Assembly: GCF_036324505.1 (NCBI RefSeq)
Contig: NC_086352.1
Coordinates: forward strand, 23,779,637-23,843,636
Origin: Eleginops maclovinus
Lineage: Eukaryota > Chordata > Actinopteri > Perciformes > Eleginopidae
Direction of reading: 5' to 3'
Length of the DNA stretch: 64,000 nucleotides
Shown here: positions 1 through 17,922 of the stretch, piece by piece
How the letters are laid out: every line of letters starts with the position of its first letter
How positions within the stretch are numbered: the first letter of the stretch is position 1
Notes under the pieces: model-generated
Database searches by the model: none
The model's input: only the letters and a program-made list of their open reading frames with translations
Told to the model about the DNA's origin: nothing
Program-made: the position numbers and the translations under genes

Positions 1-77
1 AGAGTCTCAGGAAATACCAACAGGATCAGAGAGCCCTGCTGGATAACGTCAACATGCTGCAGCAACAGCTAACACAG
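1..77 (+). CDS. uaca: UACA exon (partial, left edge of window)
   Basis: This is the 3' part of a coiled-coil exon; its acceptor lies before the window. Read from base 3 it encodes 25 residues beginning SLRKYQQDQRALLD and ending NMLQQQLTQ, and it ends in phase 0 at a CAG|gtgaaa donor. The Q/L-rich heptad character matches the region between the ankyrin repeats and the main coiled coil of UACA. UACA (Nucling in mouse) is known as a cytoplasmic/cytoskeletal protein linked to apoptosome recruitment and NF-kB control. The gene assignment rests mainly on the C-terminal exons of this gene. Confidence 0.8.
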
Positions 78-379
78 GTGAAAAATGATGCATGTTTCTC
101 ATTTTAATACTGTTTTTATCCGTGGGCGGGTAGATCTGAGGGTCTTAAACTAAAGGTCTTAATGACAGGTATAATAAATATTACAATAAAAAAGCCGAGA
201 AAGAGTCAAGCTGTCTTTGTTTATTGTCATCATAATAAGTATTTCATTTTCTTTTTCAGTGAGCATAACAGATTGCTCAGTAATAGCGGCCAGAATAATA
301 TTTAACAACATTCAATTGTATGGAGTATTGTCTGGTATTAATATCCATTTGTCTATAATCTTTTTTTATTCCTTTTCAG
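78..379 (+). other. uaca: UACA intron
   Basis: This AT-rich intron runs from a gtgaaa donor to a strong polypyrimidine acceptor (ttttattccttttcag). I see no repeat or coding signal inside it. Confidence 0.75.
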
Positions 380-412
380 GAAAAGATCACTGTAGGAGAC
401 ACTCAGAAAGAG
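380..412 (+). CDS. uaca: UACA exon, 33 bases
   Basis: A small symmetric exon lies between ttccttttcag and the donor GAG|gtatga. It encodes EKITVGDTQKE in phase 0 at both ends and joins in frame with the exons on either side. Confidence 0.8.
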
Positions 413-1105
413 GTATGAAGTAAAGGATTTATTTACAATTGTTTTTCTCTTGTTTCCTTGATTGCATTTGGTTTAAAGTATCTTCCACTTGATGCACATT
501 GTACTGAACGTGTCACTATTATTCAGCAGTAGCAGTCATTAGTGCATAGTGGAGACAGTGTTAAGTTACTGTATGACCTCTGACACCTAAAAATAAGTGA
601 GTGGTGCTGTATCAACACAAAGCTGTACATGTGGAAATGCAGGAAAGAAAAAGGAAGGTGGCACAGATTGAATGCCACTCGATTGTTACTTACTGAACTT
701 AAAAACCTTTTACCGGGTCACACATTCAGGATCCAAGGATTCTTGAAACAAACTGTAAAAAGAAACTGAAACACTCAAATTTGCTTTATAGGTTTTAAAG
801 GCAAAAACAGTTCATAATGTGTGTAAAATATAAGATAAGATGTACCTTTATTAATCCCCCGTGGGGAAATAAAGGTAGGATAAGAAGCCCATAACAATTA
901 TGTGTCCCAGATATATTTCGAGCATTTTACAAAGATTGACAAATATTGCTCTAAATGTATTTCTGTATTTTCTTTATTCGTGAATTCAAGGTCATTTAAG
1001 CATTTAAAAAAAAAAAAGCTAAATAATGTAAATCATTTTGTTTATTCGCCATCTCTCAATAATCACAAGTCATTTGTTGATGTGTGCTTCGTCCTCTTGA
1101 ATCAG
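413..1105 (+). other. uaca: UACA intron with a LINE 3'-tail fragment
   Basis: The intron is AT-rich. At about 834-880 it holds a short piece (cctttattaatccc, then gggaaataaagg) that resembles, in antisense, the 3' end of a common fish non-LTR retrotransposon, the type ending in a GGGATYAATAAAG-like tail. Apart from that it is unremarkable. Confidence 0.6.
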
Positions 1106-1198
1106 AAGGAGCAGTTGAAGGTGTTACTTGGTACCAAAGAAAGAGAGGAAGGGGCTCGAGGCCCAGAGACTGTCAAAGTCCAGCTCCGGAGTACTTTG
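1106..1198 (+). CDS. uaca: UACA exon, 93 bases
   Basis: The exon follows tcctcttgaatcag and encodes 31 residues: KEQLKVLLGTKEREEG, then ARGPETVKVQLRSTL. The ETVKVQLRSTL stretch followed by GDYSGQSVIKG in the next exon fits my recollection of UACA. The end is set by phase: AGT ACT TTG and then a weak gttggt donor. That donor is a poor match to consensus, so the boundary is less certain than the others, but it is the one that keeps the frame open into the next exon. Confidence 0.75.
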
Positions 1199-1344
1199 GT
1201 TGGTGAATTTATTCAAATCTGATTTCTACTTTGAGCCTTTGACCCTCAAGGAGTTAAATGCAGAAGAAAGAAAAGTGTGAACAAAATATATACATCTAAA
1301 GTGTTAACCTCTTCTAATGAGTGTGTATCTGTATATATTCACAG

Positions 1345-1375
1345 GGGGATTACTCTGGACAGTCCGTCATCAAAG
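1345..1375 (+). CDS. uaca: UACA exon, 31 bases
   Basis: The exon begins after tatattcacag and reads GGG GAT TAC TCT, giving GDYSGQSVIK plus the first base of a glycine codon. It ends in phase 1 at AAAG|gtaagc, which the next exon completes. Confidence 0.78.
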
Positions 1376-1472
1376 GTAAGCCTCCTTCCATTTCTTGAAT
1401 CATTAAGATTAATTCAACGTTCGCCTGCAGAGTATGAGGAGGTTTTAATGTTTGTACCCTGTTTTCTTTCAG

Positions 1473-1522
1473 GTAAAGAAAACATTTTGGTGAAACAAGC
1501 TCACAGCCTGGATTCTGATCAG
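1473..1522 (+). CDS. uaca: UACA exon, 50 bases
   Basis: The exon follows a strong tract, ccctgttttctttcag. It completes the split glycine codon and encodes KENILVKQAHSLDSDQ, ending in phase 0 at CAG|gtacgt. The phases on both sides fit, which supports the chain of exons. Confidence 0.8.
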
Positions 1523-1765
1523 GTACGTTTTTATCTGTGAAATAGTTTAGTGTGGCTTGTGAACATTTAAAATGCAGTGATGAGTTAGGACCTGCATACA
1601 AATTTAACTGCTTATACATTGGTCAGATCCTCATTGCCCCTAGAGAATTACAACTAAGAAGGCAAAGAACGCTGAGAAACCTTTTAACTTTTAAATGAAG
1701 GGGCTGGCTTTCAATAAAAATGACTATTAATGCTGATTTAATTTGTGTTTCATCTTTCTCTGTAG

Positions 1766-4474
1766 ATGCTCAAGAATCCTCCCATGACGCGCTCGCTTTC
1801 CAGACCTTCAGAGAAGAGCCCGTCCACAGTTGGCTGGGCAGTCTCTGGGGAACTGGACGCACTCCTGCAAGAACTTGAGGAGGTCAAGAGAAGACAGCAT
1901 GCTGCGGATGAAGATGCAGCGCAACTTCAATCCGCCCTGAACCGTAAAAGCCGAGAGTGCCAGGAGCTGGTCCAGAGCCGAGACACCATCCAGAAACAGG
2001 CCGATCAGCAGATCCAAGAGCTGGAGGACGCCCTAGGCGACGTCCAGAAGAGGATGCTGGACTCTGAGTGTAAGGTCAAACAGCTGCAGGCCCATGTAGT
2101 TGCTGTTAAGGAACACCTAGGAGGCCAGGGGGCTGAAGAGCTGCGCGCCCAGCTCCAGGACATCAAGGCCAAGTATGAAGGCGCTTCAGCCGAAGTGGGT
2201 CGCATTCGTAATCGCCTCAAACAGAGCGAGAAGGCCTTGGAGGAGTACAAGAGCAGCGAGAACGAGCTGGCAACAGAGGCAGAAAGGCTGAACCAAGATC
2301 TGCAGGCGCTGACTGCAGAGAGAGATGAACTAGCAGAAGCCTTTTTAGAAATGGAAACCAATTTGAAGGAGACCCAGGCTAAACACGGCAACACAGTACC
2401 AGCTGAGAAGTTTGACAACATGAAGAACCTGCTGAGCAACGCAGTCGACGAGAAGGAACGGCAGATTGCCGAGCTGAGGGAGGACTACGATCGTGTGCTG
2501 GAGGAGGTGGCAGAGCTCCACCGAAAGCTGGACAGTCCCTCATCCCAGGGAGGAGTAGGGGCTGCTGAGGAGCAGCAGAGGATACTGGCGGCTCTCCAAG
2601 AGCAGAATGCTTCACTGAAAAGGAAACTGGTGGACGTGACCACCAGGAGCCAGGCTCTCATTCAGGAGGTGGAGGAGAGCGAGGAGGAGAGAGATATTCT
2701 ACGAGAGCAGATGGACGAGCTCAACAGCAGGATGGAGAGCGACTTCATACCCATGAAGATGCACGATGAAGCCCGGGGGAACATGGTGACCGCTTTGGAA
2801 GAGTTGGAGGACAAACTGGTAGAAGCCAGCGAACGTTACGGAAAAGCAGAGGCGCAAGTCCAGCAGCTTCAGAGCGAGAGGATAGCGCTGCAGAAGAACA
2901 TGAGCCATCTGCAGAGCGCCAGCGAGAGACACCAAGGTGAGATGGACGCCCTGAGGTCTCAAAACGCCGACCTGATGAAGAAACTTGAAGCTTTGCAGAG
3001 CAGGTGTGAAGACAGAGATAAGGAGTGTGTACAGCTGAGCACGCAGAGCAAGACTCTGAAGCAGAGCTTGGAGGGAGAGTACGTTCCCAGGCAGCAGCTT
3101 GAGCAAGTGAAGATGGAGTTGAGCTCCACCTTGGAGAGCACCAAAGCTGAGATATTGAAGTTGGAGACCAAGGGAAAAGAAAGTGCAGAAGAATTAAAGA
3201 ATATGAAAGAAGGAAACGATAAGTTGAAAGAAAAGTTGGATAAAGTCCTGTTGGAGATGAAAAAAGAATATATAAGTGAAAAAGAGCACAAGGCTATCAC
3301 AGACAAGCTGAATGCTGCAGTTGTGGAGGCAGAGAATAAAGCTATCGAAGTGTCAGGGTTGTATGTGTCAGCTCAGGAGGAAACCGTCAAGCTCACCCAA
3401 GAACTGGAGGCGCAGAAGAAAGAACTCGATACCATTCAGGAGGCCATTCAGTCCAAGTTCATCCCACTGACGGCAGCAGAGGAGAAGGAACACTCTCACA
3501 GTGCCAAGGTGAAGGAGTTGACAGTGAAGCTGTTGGAAATAGAAGAGAAGTACAACAAAGAGAGGTCTGTCAGTGAGGGCAACCAACAGGAGAAAGATAA
3601 ACTAAAACTTGAGAATGAATGTGTCCAACAGAAACTAGACTCTGCTGTAGCTGCCAGTGAAAAGCACAAGAATGTGGAGAACGAGTTCAACGGTAAAATT
3701 GAGGAATTAACTCAGAAGTTGGCCAGCTTGGAGCAGCAGCACAAGGAGGCAACGCTTCAGAAGGCTGATCTTCAAGAGCAGAACGCCCTAAGCAAGGCTC
3801 AGATCCAGAACCTCCAGGAGCGTCTGAAAGCAGAGTTAACTCGGATAGCAACATACGACACGGAGCTTAAAGCCCTCCATGACGCCTTGCAGCAGGCACA
3901 GGCCAACTGCAAGAAAGCCAGAGAGGCTCAGCAGGAGGAGGCCCAGAGGGTGTGCGCCTTACAGAGAGAAGTTCAGGAACGCCGCGGGGATCAAGCGTCT
4001 CTGCTGCAACAACATGCCGATACCCAGGACGTCCTGCAGGCTGAGGTCGCCGAGCTTCGATTGGCTCTCCGCGAAGAGGAGGAGAACAATGCCCAGAGGG
4101 CCGAAGACGTGTCTGCCCTGCAATCTGAGCTCCTGCAGGCCACACAGGCTCTGGAGAATAACCGCTACAAAGAAGACCAAATAAACCAGCTGAAGAAGGA
4201 GAAGCAGCAGCTGGAGGAGGAGGCCGCCGCCCTGAGCAGGAAACTACAGAGCTCAGCAGAGGGGATCGACGAGGTGCGCAGGGAGGCCAAACACGCCAGG
4301 GAGGGAGAGAGCAGGGCCCGCACGGAGATGGAGGCTGTCCAGGAGAAGGGACGCGCCATCGAGAGGGAAGTAAGGGAGATGAAAGAGAGATATGACGAGT
4401 CGCTTGGCACCATCTGTGATCTGCAGAGGAGGATTCAGACGTCAGGGCAGCAGACTGAAGCCAAAGACAGGAAG
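1766..4474 (+). CDS. uaca: UACA giant coiled-coil exon, 903 codons
   Basis: This single uninterrupted exon of 2709 bases starts directly after ctttctctgtag and ends at AAG|gtagta. The ATG at its first base is an internal methionine, not the protein start. It encodes an almost continuous alpha-helical coiled coil rich in E, K, Q and L (EELEEVKRRQ, EEVEESEEERDILREQ). It is broken at intervals by a recurring aromatic motif: DFIP (residues 323-326 of the exon), EYVP (438-441), EYIS (501-504) and KFIP (564-567), with a diverged NTVP at 209-212. The layout of a huge rod exon followed by three short C-terminal exons is that of UACA. Its paralogue RAI14 (ankycorbin) shares the architecture but has a shorter rod of roughly 980 residues in total. 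The antisense and offset open frames across this exon are shadows of its codon bias. Confidence 0.9.
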
Positions 4475-4649
4475 GTAGTAAACACTTTGTTTCTTTCATT
4501 ATCTGTCAGTATGTGTGTTTAACTAGTTTAATGCACTATACTGTAGATGGAATACAGGTTTGTTTTCTTTGAAAGAAAATCTGATTTGATAATATTCTTT
4601 TATCTTTGTTCCATGTTTCATAAAGTAATGTTATAAATGTGTGTGTCAG

Positions 4650-4802
4650 ATCACAGAGTTGCTGACAGATGTTGAGCGATTGAAGCAGGCGCTGAACGGT
4701 CTGTCCCAGCTGGCAATCACAAGCAACGCGCCCAACAAGAGACAGACGCAGCACATCGACACACTCCACGCCCAGATCAAGAACCTGCAGCAACAGCTGG
4801 CT
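4650..4802 (+). CDS. uaca: UACA exon, 153 bases
   Basis: The exon follows aaatgtgtgtgtcag and encodes 51 residues in phase 0, including ITELLTDVERLKQALNGLSQ and KRQTQHIDTLHAQ, ending CTG GCT|gtgagt. The pattern of a 'KLKEALNxLSQL' segment, a KRQ segment and an LQxQ(I/V)KxLQxQLA segment is shared by UACA and RAI14 C-termini, so this exon supports the family but does not separate the two. Confidence 0.85.
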
Positions 4803-5485
4803 GTGAGTGGACATATGGAACATCATGTTAACATTGACATATTCTCCTTTTTTTAATTCAACTTCAAACCATCAGTCATCTACATTAAAATAAATGTTTG
4901 AGTTTTTTTTTTTTTTTTTAACTAAACATAATGTTGTGGTTTACCGGCTCTTAAGGAAGTTAATGGATGCGCTACGTTCCATTTTCTGCACGTGTCTCCC
5001 ACAGCTGCCTCCTGGTTTAAGAGAATGACACATTATTTAACCTTGATCCTTGCCTTTAACAATGCCATGTCGGTTTCTGAATTTGAGTGAATTGGGCCAA
5101 GAAACTCCTTGAAATGTTAGTAGATTTGCTGTTTAAGAAGGTGTGGGAACCTTGCTTTAACAACAAGCATAAGTGACTAACGTATAGATGGACGGACGGA
5201 TAAATAGACGGATAGATAGATAGACGGATGGATAGACAGATAGATGGATGGATGGATAAGTACTTTATTGATCCCAGTTTGGGAAATGTTTGCGTTGCAG
5301 AGGCATAAAAAGACAAGGCATTGTACATAGTCAAATTAAAATACTAGAATAAACAATTCAAAATGTAAACGCATCAATAGAAATAAAAAAAATACAAAAA
5401 TCCAGCAAACATGACTCAATGAAACCATGGTGCATTTGTTCCTAACAATAACCACTGTGCTGCTTCTTGTCTTCTGCTCCCTAAG
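4803..5485 (+). other. uaca: UACA intron with GATA/GATG repeat and LINE tail
   Basis: The intron holds an imperfect GATA/GACG/GATG tetranucleotide array at about 5186-5257. It runs directly into tactttattgatccca, the antisense of a non-LTR retrotransposon 3' end (TGGGATCAATAAAGTA followed by a tetranucleotide tail). So the array is probably the tail of a truncated LINE copy inserted antisense to the gene. A (T)17-type run lies near 4902. Confidence 0.65.
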
Positions 5486-5551
5486 GATGCTGAGAGGCAA
5501 CACAGGGAGGTTGTTTCCATTTATAGGACGCATCTTCTCAGTGCGGCACAG
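5486..5551 (+). CDS. uaca: UACA penultimate exon, 66 bases
   Basis: The exon follows cttctgctccctaag and encodes 22 residues: DAERQHREVVSIYRTHLLSA and then AQ, ending at CAG|gtaagt. The IYRTHLLSAAQ block is the most diagnostic piece: I recall UACA having IYRTHLLSAAQGHMDEDVQ and RAI14 having VYRMHLLYAVQGQMDEDVQ. The window matches the UACA version. Confidence 0.88.
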
Positions 5552-6306
5552 GTAAGTTCCTCTCATCATCTTTATTGAAGGGCACATTTAATTGTAAACT
5601 GAAATGATCATACATTTGAAGAGGAGATTACTTCATTTAAATTCAAACATACTTGATTTCATACATTTAGCTGTAACACACACTGTGTAGATCATTTGCT
5701 ATTCCCGGCTTCGCTTTCTGATTTAATTAAGTAAACCTCCCTCCACAGATGTTGTTATGTTAGTCGTCATACATTTCTACCATCCATATGGAAACAGGAT
5801 ATAATTGGGAGCTGTCACAACAGGATCTGCATGACTGTAGATAGTATGCAGTCGACATTATTGAGAGGAGAAACAAATCATTAAAGGCCTTTGTGACAAA
5901 CAGAAAAAAATGTATTTAAAACCCTGCCGGGTTTATTAAATCATGATTGTGTTTTTGTCGAAAGCAACTTTAAGAGATGCGTCACAATCCAAGAGCAGGA
6001 GGTACTTTATCTGTTTACGCTCAGTCAAATGTGGTTAAAGCCTGCTGATAATTTGAGGCAGCTAATAAAAATGGATTTGGAAACATGTAATAATGACGCT
6101 AATGGTTAGAAATCCATCAGAACAGGACACCTCAAAAAGGCCGCACAACACATTTTGTACTCAGACCAATTTATTTCCAAATGTTAATGTGTAAATGCAC
6201 CGTTGCTCTCTGGAGCCAAAGCGTAATTGACAAAAGAGCTCACAGTGAGAAATAGTCGTGCAGATTAATAAACTGAAGCTCTTTTCTGGCTCTTTCTTTC
6301 ACACAG
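5552..6306 (+). other. uaca: UACA last intron
   Basis: This is AT-rich intronic sequence with a good acceptor (tctttctttcacacag). I see no repeat or coding signal in it. Confidence 0.6.
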
Positions 6307-6378
6307 GGCCACATGGATGAGGATGTCCAGGCTGCCTTACTACAGATCATCCGCATGAGACAGGAGTTTGTGTGTTAA
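6307..6378 (+). CDS. uaca: UACA terminal exon with stop codon
   Basis: The exon encodes GHMDEDVQAALLQIIRMRQE and FVC, then TAA at 6376-6378. The ending DEDVQxALLQIIxMRQxxVC is the UACA C-terminus as I recall it; RAI14 ends differently (VLKQILTMCKNQ). All nine exons in the window join in a continuous frame of about 1093 residues. The remaining roughly 300 residues of a UACA of usual length (about 1400) would be the ankyrin repeats upstream. Confidence 0.9.
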   Translation, partial: GHMDEDVQAALLQIIRMRQEFVC

Positions 6379-6513
6379 AGCTTCCTCCAACGAAACAAAA
6401 CGCTGCCTTCTGACTCAAAAACATAATTCTCCCATCATCTTCCTCTGCTGAGTCCCCCTGCTGTGGCCCCTGTGGCCCCTGTGGGTGCTGTGGGTGCTGT
6501 GGGTGCTGTGGTG

Positions 6514-6514
<1 letters not shown>

Positions 6515-6581
<67 letters not shown>
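6515..6581 (+). repeat. (TG)33 tract in UACA 3' UTR
   Basis: An uninterrupted TG dinucleotide run starts 137 bases after the UACA stop codon and is preceded by a short GTGGGTGCT minisatellite. In mRNA sense it reads (UG)n, the known binding preference of TDP-43 and CELF-type proteins. Confidence 0.95.
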
Positions 6582-6582
<1 letters not shown>

Positions 6583-7188
6583 ACCCAGCAAAAGTTCTCC
6601 AAACAGGCAATTTTTGTGTGTTATGGCGGCACTTTGGTTCCCAAATCTCCATGTTGTGGGTGAAAGTGAATAACTGTAGATTTTAGATACCACTGTAGAT
6701 ACACAGGTTTTATTTTTAACTCCAGCAGAAAAAGTTATTTTATTAATTTCTGTATAGAGCTGACTCGTATTGATCTTTCATTACAATTCTGTCAGATCTG
6801 ATCAGATTATAATACACATCTATGCATTTATATCAAGCTTGAAACCACTATACTCAGTGCTCTGCGACGTTAGTTCAAATGTAGATAACTCACTCTGAAA
6901 TGTAAAATGGACATGATCTCAAAGACCACTTTTCACATTCCCACCTGACAGTCAGCTCTCATAAATACATCTGTGTTTCCTTCTTCCTGTCTGCTAACAT
7001 GTTCAGGGTAGGTTCACAGAGCTTGAACACTGAAGTAGGTGTTCCTTGCTATAATTGTTCTTTCTGTCCATAAGGGAACATATCCTTTAATACAATACTA
7101 TACTTAAAAACTGCCCTTTTTAAGAAATCCCTTTTTGTGTTTCCTTGCTGAGCTGAAGGAACATCGCAAAGAAAGGAGTACATTTTGC

Positions 7189-7194
7189 AATAAA
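7189..7194 (+). terminator. Candidate poly(A) signal (proximal) for UACA
   Basis: A canonical AATAAA in ttttgcaataaaatctcg is followed by a T-run. It lies about 0.8 kb after the UACA stop codon. Confidence 0.45.
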
Positions 7195-7382
7195 ATCTCG
7201 TTTTTTTTAGAACGTAGCTACTTTATTGGGTTTTGTCTCCTCTGTCCTACATTCAAACAGCATTATCAGGTGACCCCTTTATACCTGTTGTAGACAGAAA
7301 GAAACATAAGGACATCCAATAACTCTGGTAATGCTCCTTAGTATTGTTTAAAGACAGACTTGAAACCAAGTGAACCTATCCT

Positions 7383-7518
7383 TTAAAGGCACAATGAGTA
7401 ATTTTGTTAGTTGCCGATGGTAAACACAACTAAATGAACATCAGCAGGTGAAAGTCAACTCCAGATTCAACTTCATTTTGAAACAAGCTTTGTCTGCTTG
7501 GCATCTCCGCTTGCTATA

Positions 7519-7549
<31 letters not shown>

Positions 7550-7741
7550 TAAGCTTTCTCTTTAGCCAGTGCTTACGATCTTGCCCTTTGTCAATTAGTT
7601 CTTTATAAAGATTGATATACAGGTTTAAAACCGACAGAGCTGCAGTTAATGAAATGCCACACTTCTGGTGGTTCAAAAATATTGAAAGAGTATACTTTTC
7701 TATACATAGTTTTTTCTCAAACCCCCTCATTGTGCCTTTAA
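7383..7741. mobile_element. Miniature inverted-repeat element flanked by TTAA
   Basis: A 16-base perfect terminal inverted repeat is present: ttaaaggcacaatgag at 7383-7398 and its reverse complement at 7726-7741. Both ends carry TTAA, the target site typical of piggyBac-type transposition. The 359-bp interior has no transposase and holds a (TA)13 run and a T-run at 7515-7550. It is probably a non-autonomous DNA transposon; the superfamily is my inference from TTAA alone. Confidence 0.55.
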
Positions 7742-8886
7742 CCTTGTTCATGTCAGCTTCTTTTTGCTCCCTTTGCCTCTTGCTTTGCTTATATTGTTGG
7801 TGGTTATCATCTCCACCAGGTCCAAACTAGCAGACAAGTTTTCAGAAAAATAATCTAAAGACCTTAATCTAAAACTACTCGCCATTTTGTTCAGTGGCAG
7901 ATACAGTTATGTGACAGATTTGGGAGTCATGTCACGCATACAGTCTGCTTTATTCAGTCTGGACATGCTTTGTGCTGGATTTGACTCAGAGAGGAGATCT
8001 CTTGCTGTGTCCTACAGTTTGCAGTGGCACGTCGTCCTTTTGTTGAAACCAGAGTGTCCTCTAGTGGAGAGACTTGGCAGGCCAAGTTGATAGAAATTGT
8101 AATAGTCTGTGTGGCCCAGGGGTAGGCAGCTGTTGTTGTTGGATGCTGTGATATCTGCAACACATTGGGAGATGTCAGAATAGAATTTGAAGTGTGAATT
8201 GGTACACTACATTTTCAGAGTTAAAATGACTAAAAGCTGTTGATTTGCGTTATTGGCTGTACACAAAACTACTTTCCAAAGACAGCAAATGTCCCAGCTT
8301 GATATGAACGGTGATTTCTGAAGCGGTGAACGCTTCTAGAGCAAGTCCTGCGTACCCCTGAGCAGCCCTGTGAGACTCTTGATGGTGTCGTGTAGTGGTG
8401 TTGTGATTGTTGAGCGAGTCTCTTATGCCTTTACACTGATATATTTTTCATAGCTTTGTACTACTCTAATGACTGTACTACAGTGTGACAATTCTGATAT
8501 TCAGCAGGTCTGGAAGTAGAACGGCACAAAAGGCGTTACTGTCGGACGCCATGTGACGAGAACAGTTCCCTTTATTTATGTGGATAGACAAACACCTTAA
8601 CGGTTAGTTTTTGTAAGCACTCCTGTCTTTACCTCTCAGTTCAAACACTACCAAGTAATAATTCTTGCTCTCATTTTTGTATTTTGGCCAAAATCTCTGT
8701 TTAAACCAACAGATAGTTTAGAAAATACCTCTTGCATTTTTTCATGCAGTGTTAGGATTAACACTTAAGGTTTAACATAGTCTATTTTAATTCAATGAAG
8801 TTACATTTCTGAATAAATACTCTGTACTCAAAACTGTTTAGATTGGTTGACAATAATTCTTGTTTGTGAATCAGTAATACAAAATC

Positions 8887-8892
8887 AATAAA
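8887..8892 (+). terminator. Candidate poly(A) signal (distal) for UACA
   Basis: AATAAA in aaaatcaataaaagtgcc is followed within about 40 bases by the GT/T-rich ttttttgttcagtgtg, a good downstream element. Confidence 0.45.
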
Positions 8893-8910
8893 AGTGCCTA
8901 ACATAGAAAA

Positions 8911-14932
<6,022 letters not shown>

Positions 14933-15190
14933 GCATGCAGACATCTCACAGATCTGACTTTCATGGCCTCACTTCAGACAGAGCTTTCCCCTGGCCAAGA
15001 TTACTGTCCCCTTGGCGAGACCAAAGGGAAATATTTATAAATCATCCGCACAACAAATATTGAATTCAACCCGAGAGGTCAAAGACATTCAGAGGGACAC
15101 CTTCCCCAGAAATGTGCAAACACACCTCCAAGCTCGCCGGCTGACCTACCAGAGCTTCCCTGGAACCTTGTCTCTGACCCACTTATATCA

Positions 15191-17922
<2,732 letters not shown>

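Larger units (their letters stand above)
6379..8910 (+). other. uaca: UACA 3' UTR and immediate downstream sequence
   Basis: This is non-coding sequence after the stop codon. It contains three copies of a GTGGGTGCT-like unit at about 6481-6512, the (TG)n tract at 6515-6581, a TTAA-flanked miniature element at 7383-7741, and two candidate poly(A) signals. If the 8887 signal is used the 3' UTR would be about 2.5 kb; if the 7189 signal is used it would be about 0.8 kb. The sequence cannot show which. Confidence 0.5.

Noticed and set aside
1808..4413. Many open frames antisense or offset to the giant UACA exon, up to 210 codons
   Set aside because: They are shadows of the coding exon's codon bias. 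The sense frame has clear coiled-coil sequence and correct splice phases.
5186..5257. CRISPR-like or satellite array
   Set aside because: The units are tetranucleotides with no spacers and run into a LINE tail. It is a simple repeat.
1..6378. Assignment of the gene to RAI14 (ankycorbin) instead of UACA
   Set aside because: The C-terminus IYRTHLLSAAQGHMDEDVQ and the final MRQEFVC fit UACA. RAI14 has VYRMHLLYAVQGQMDEDVQ and a different ending, and its rod is much shorter.
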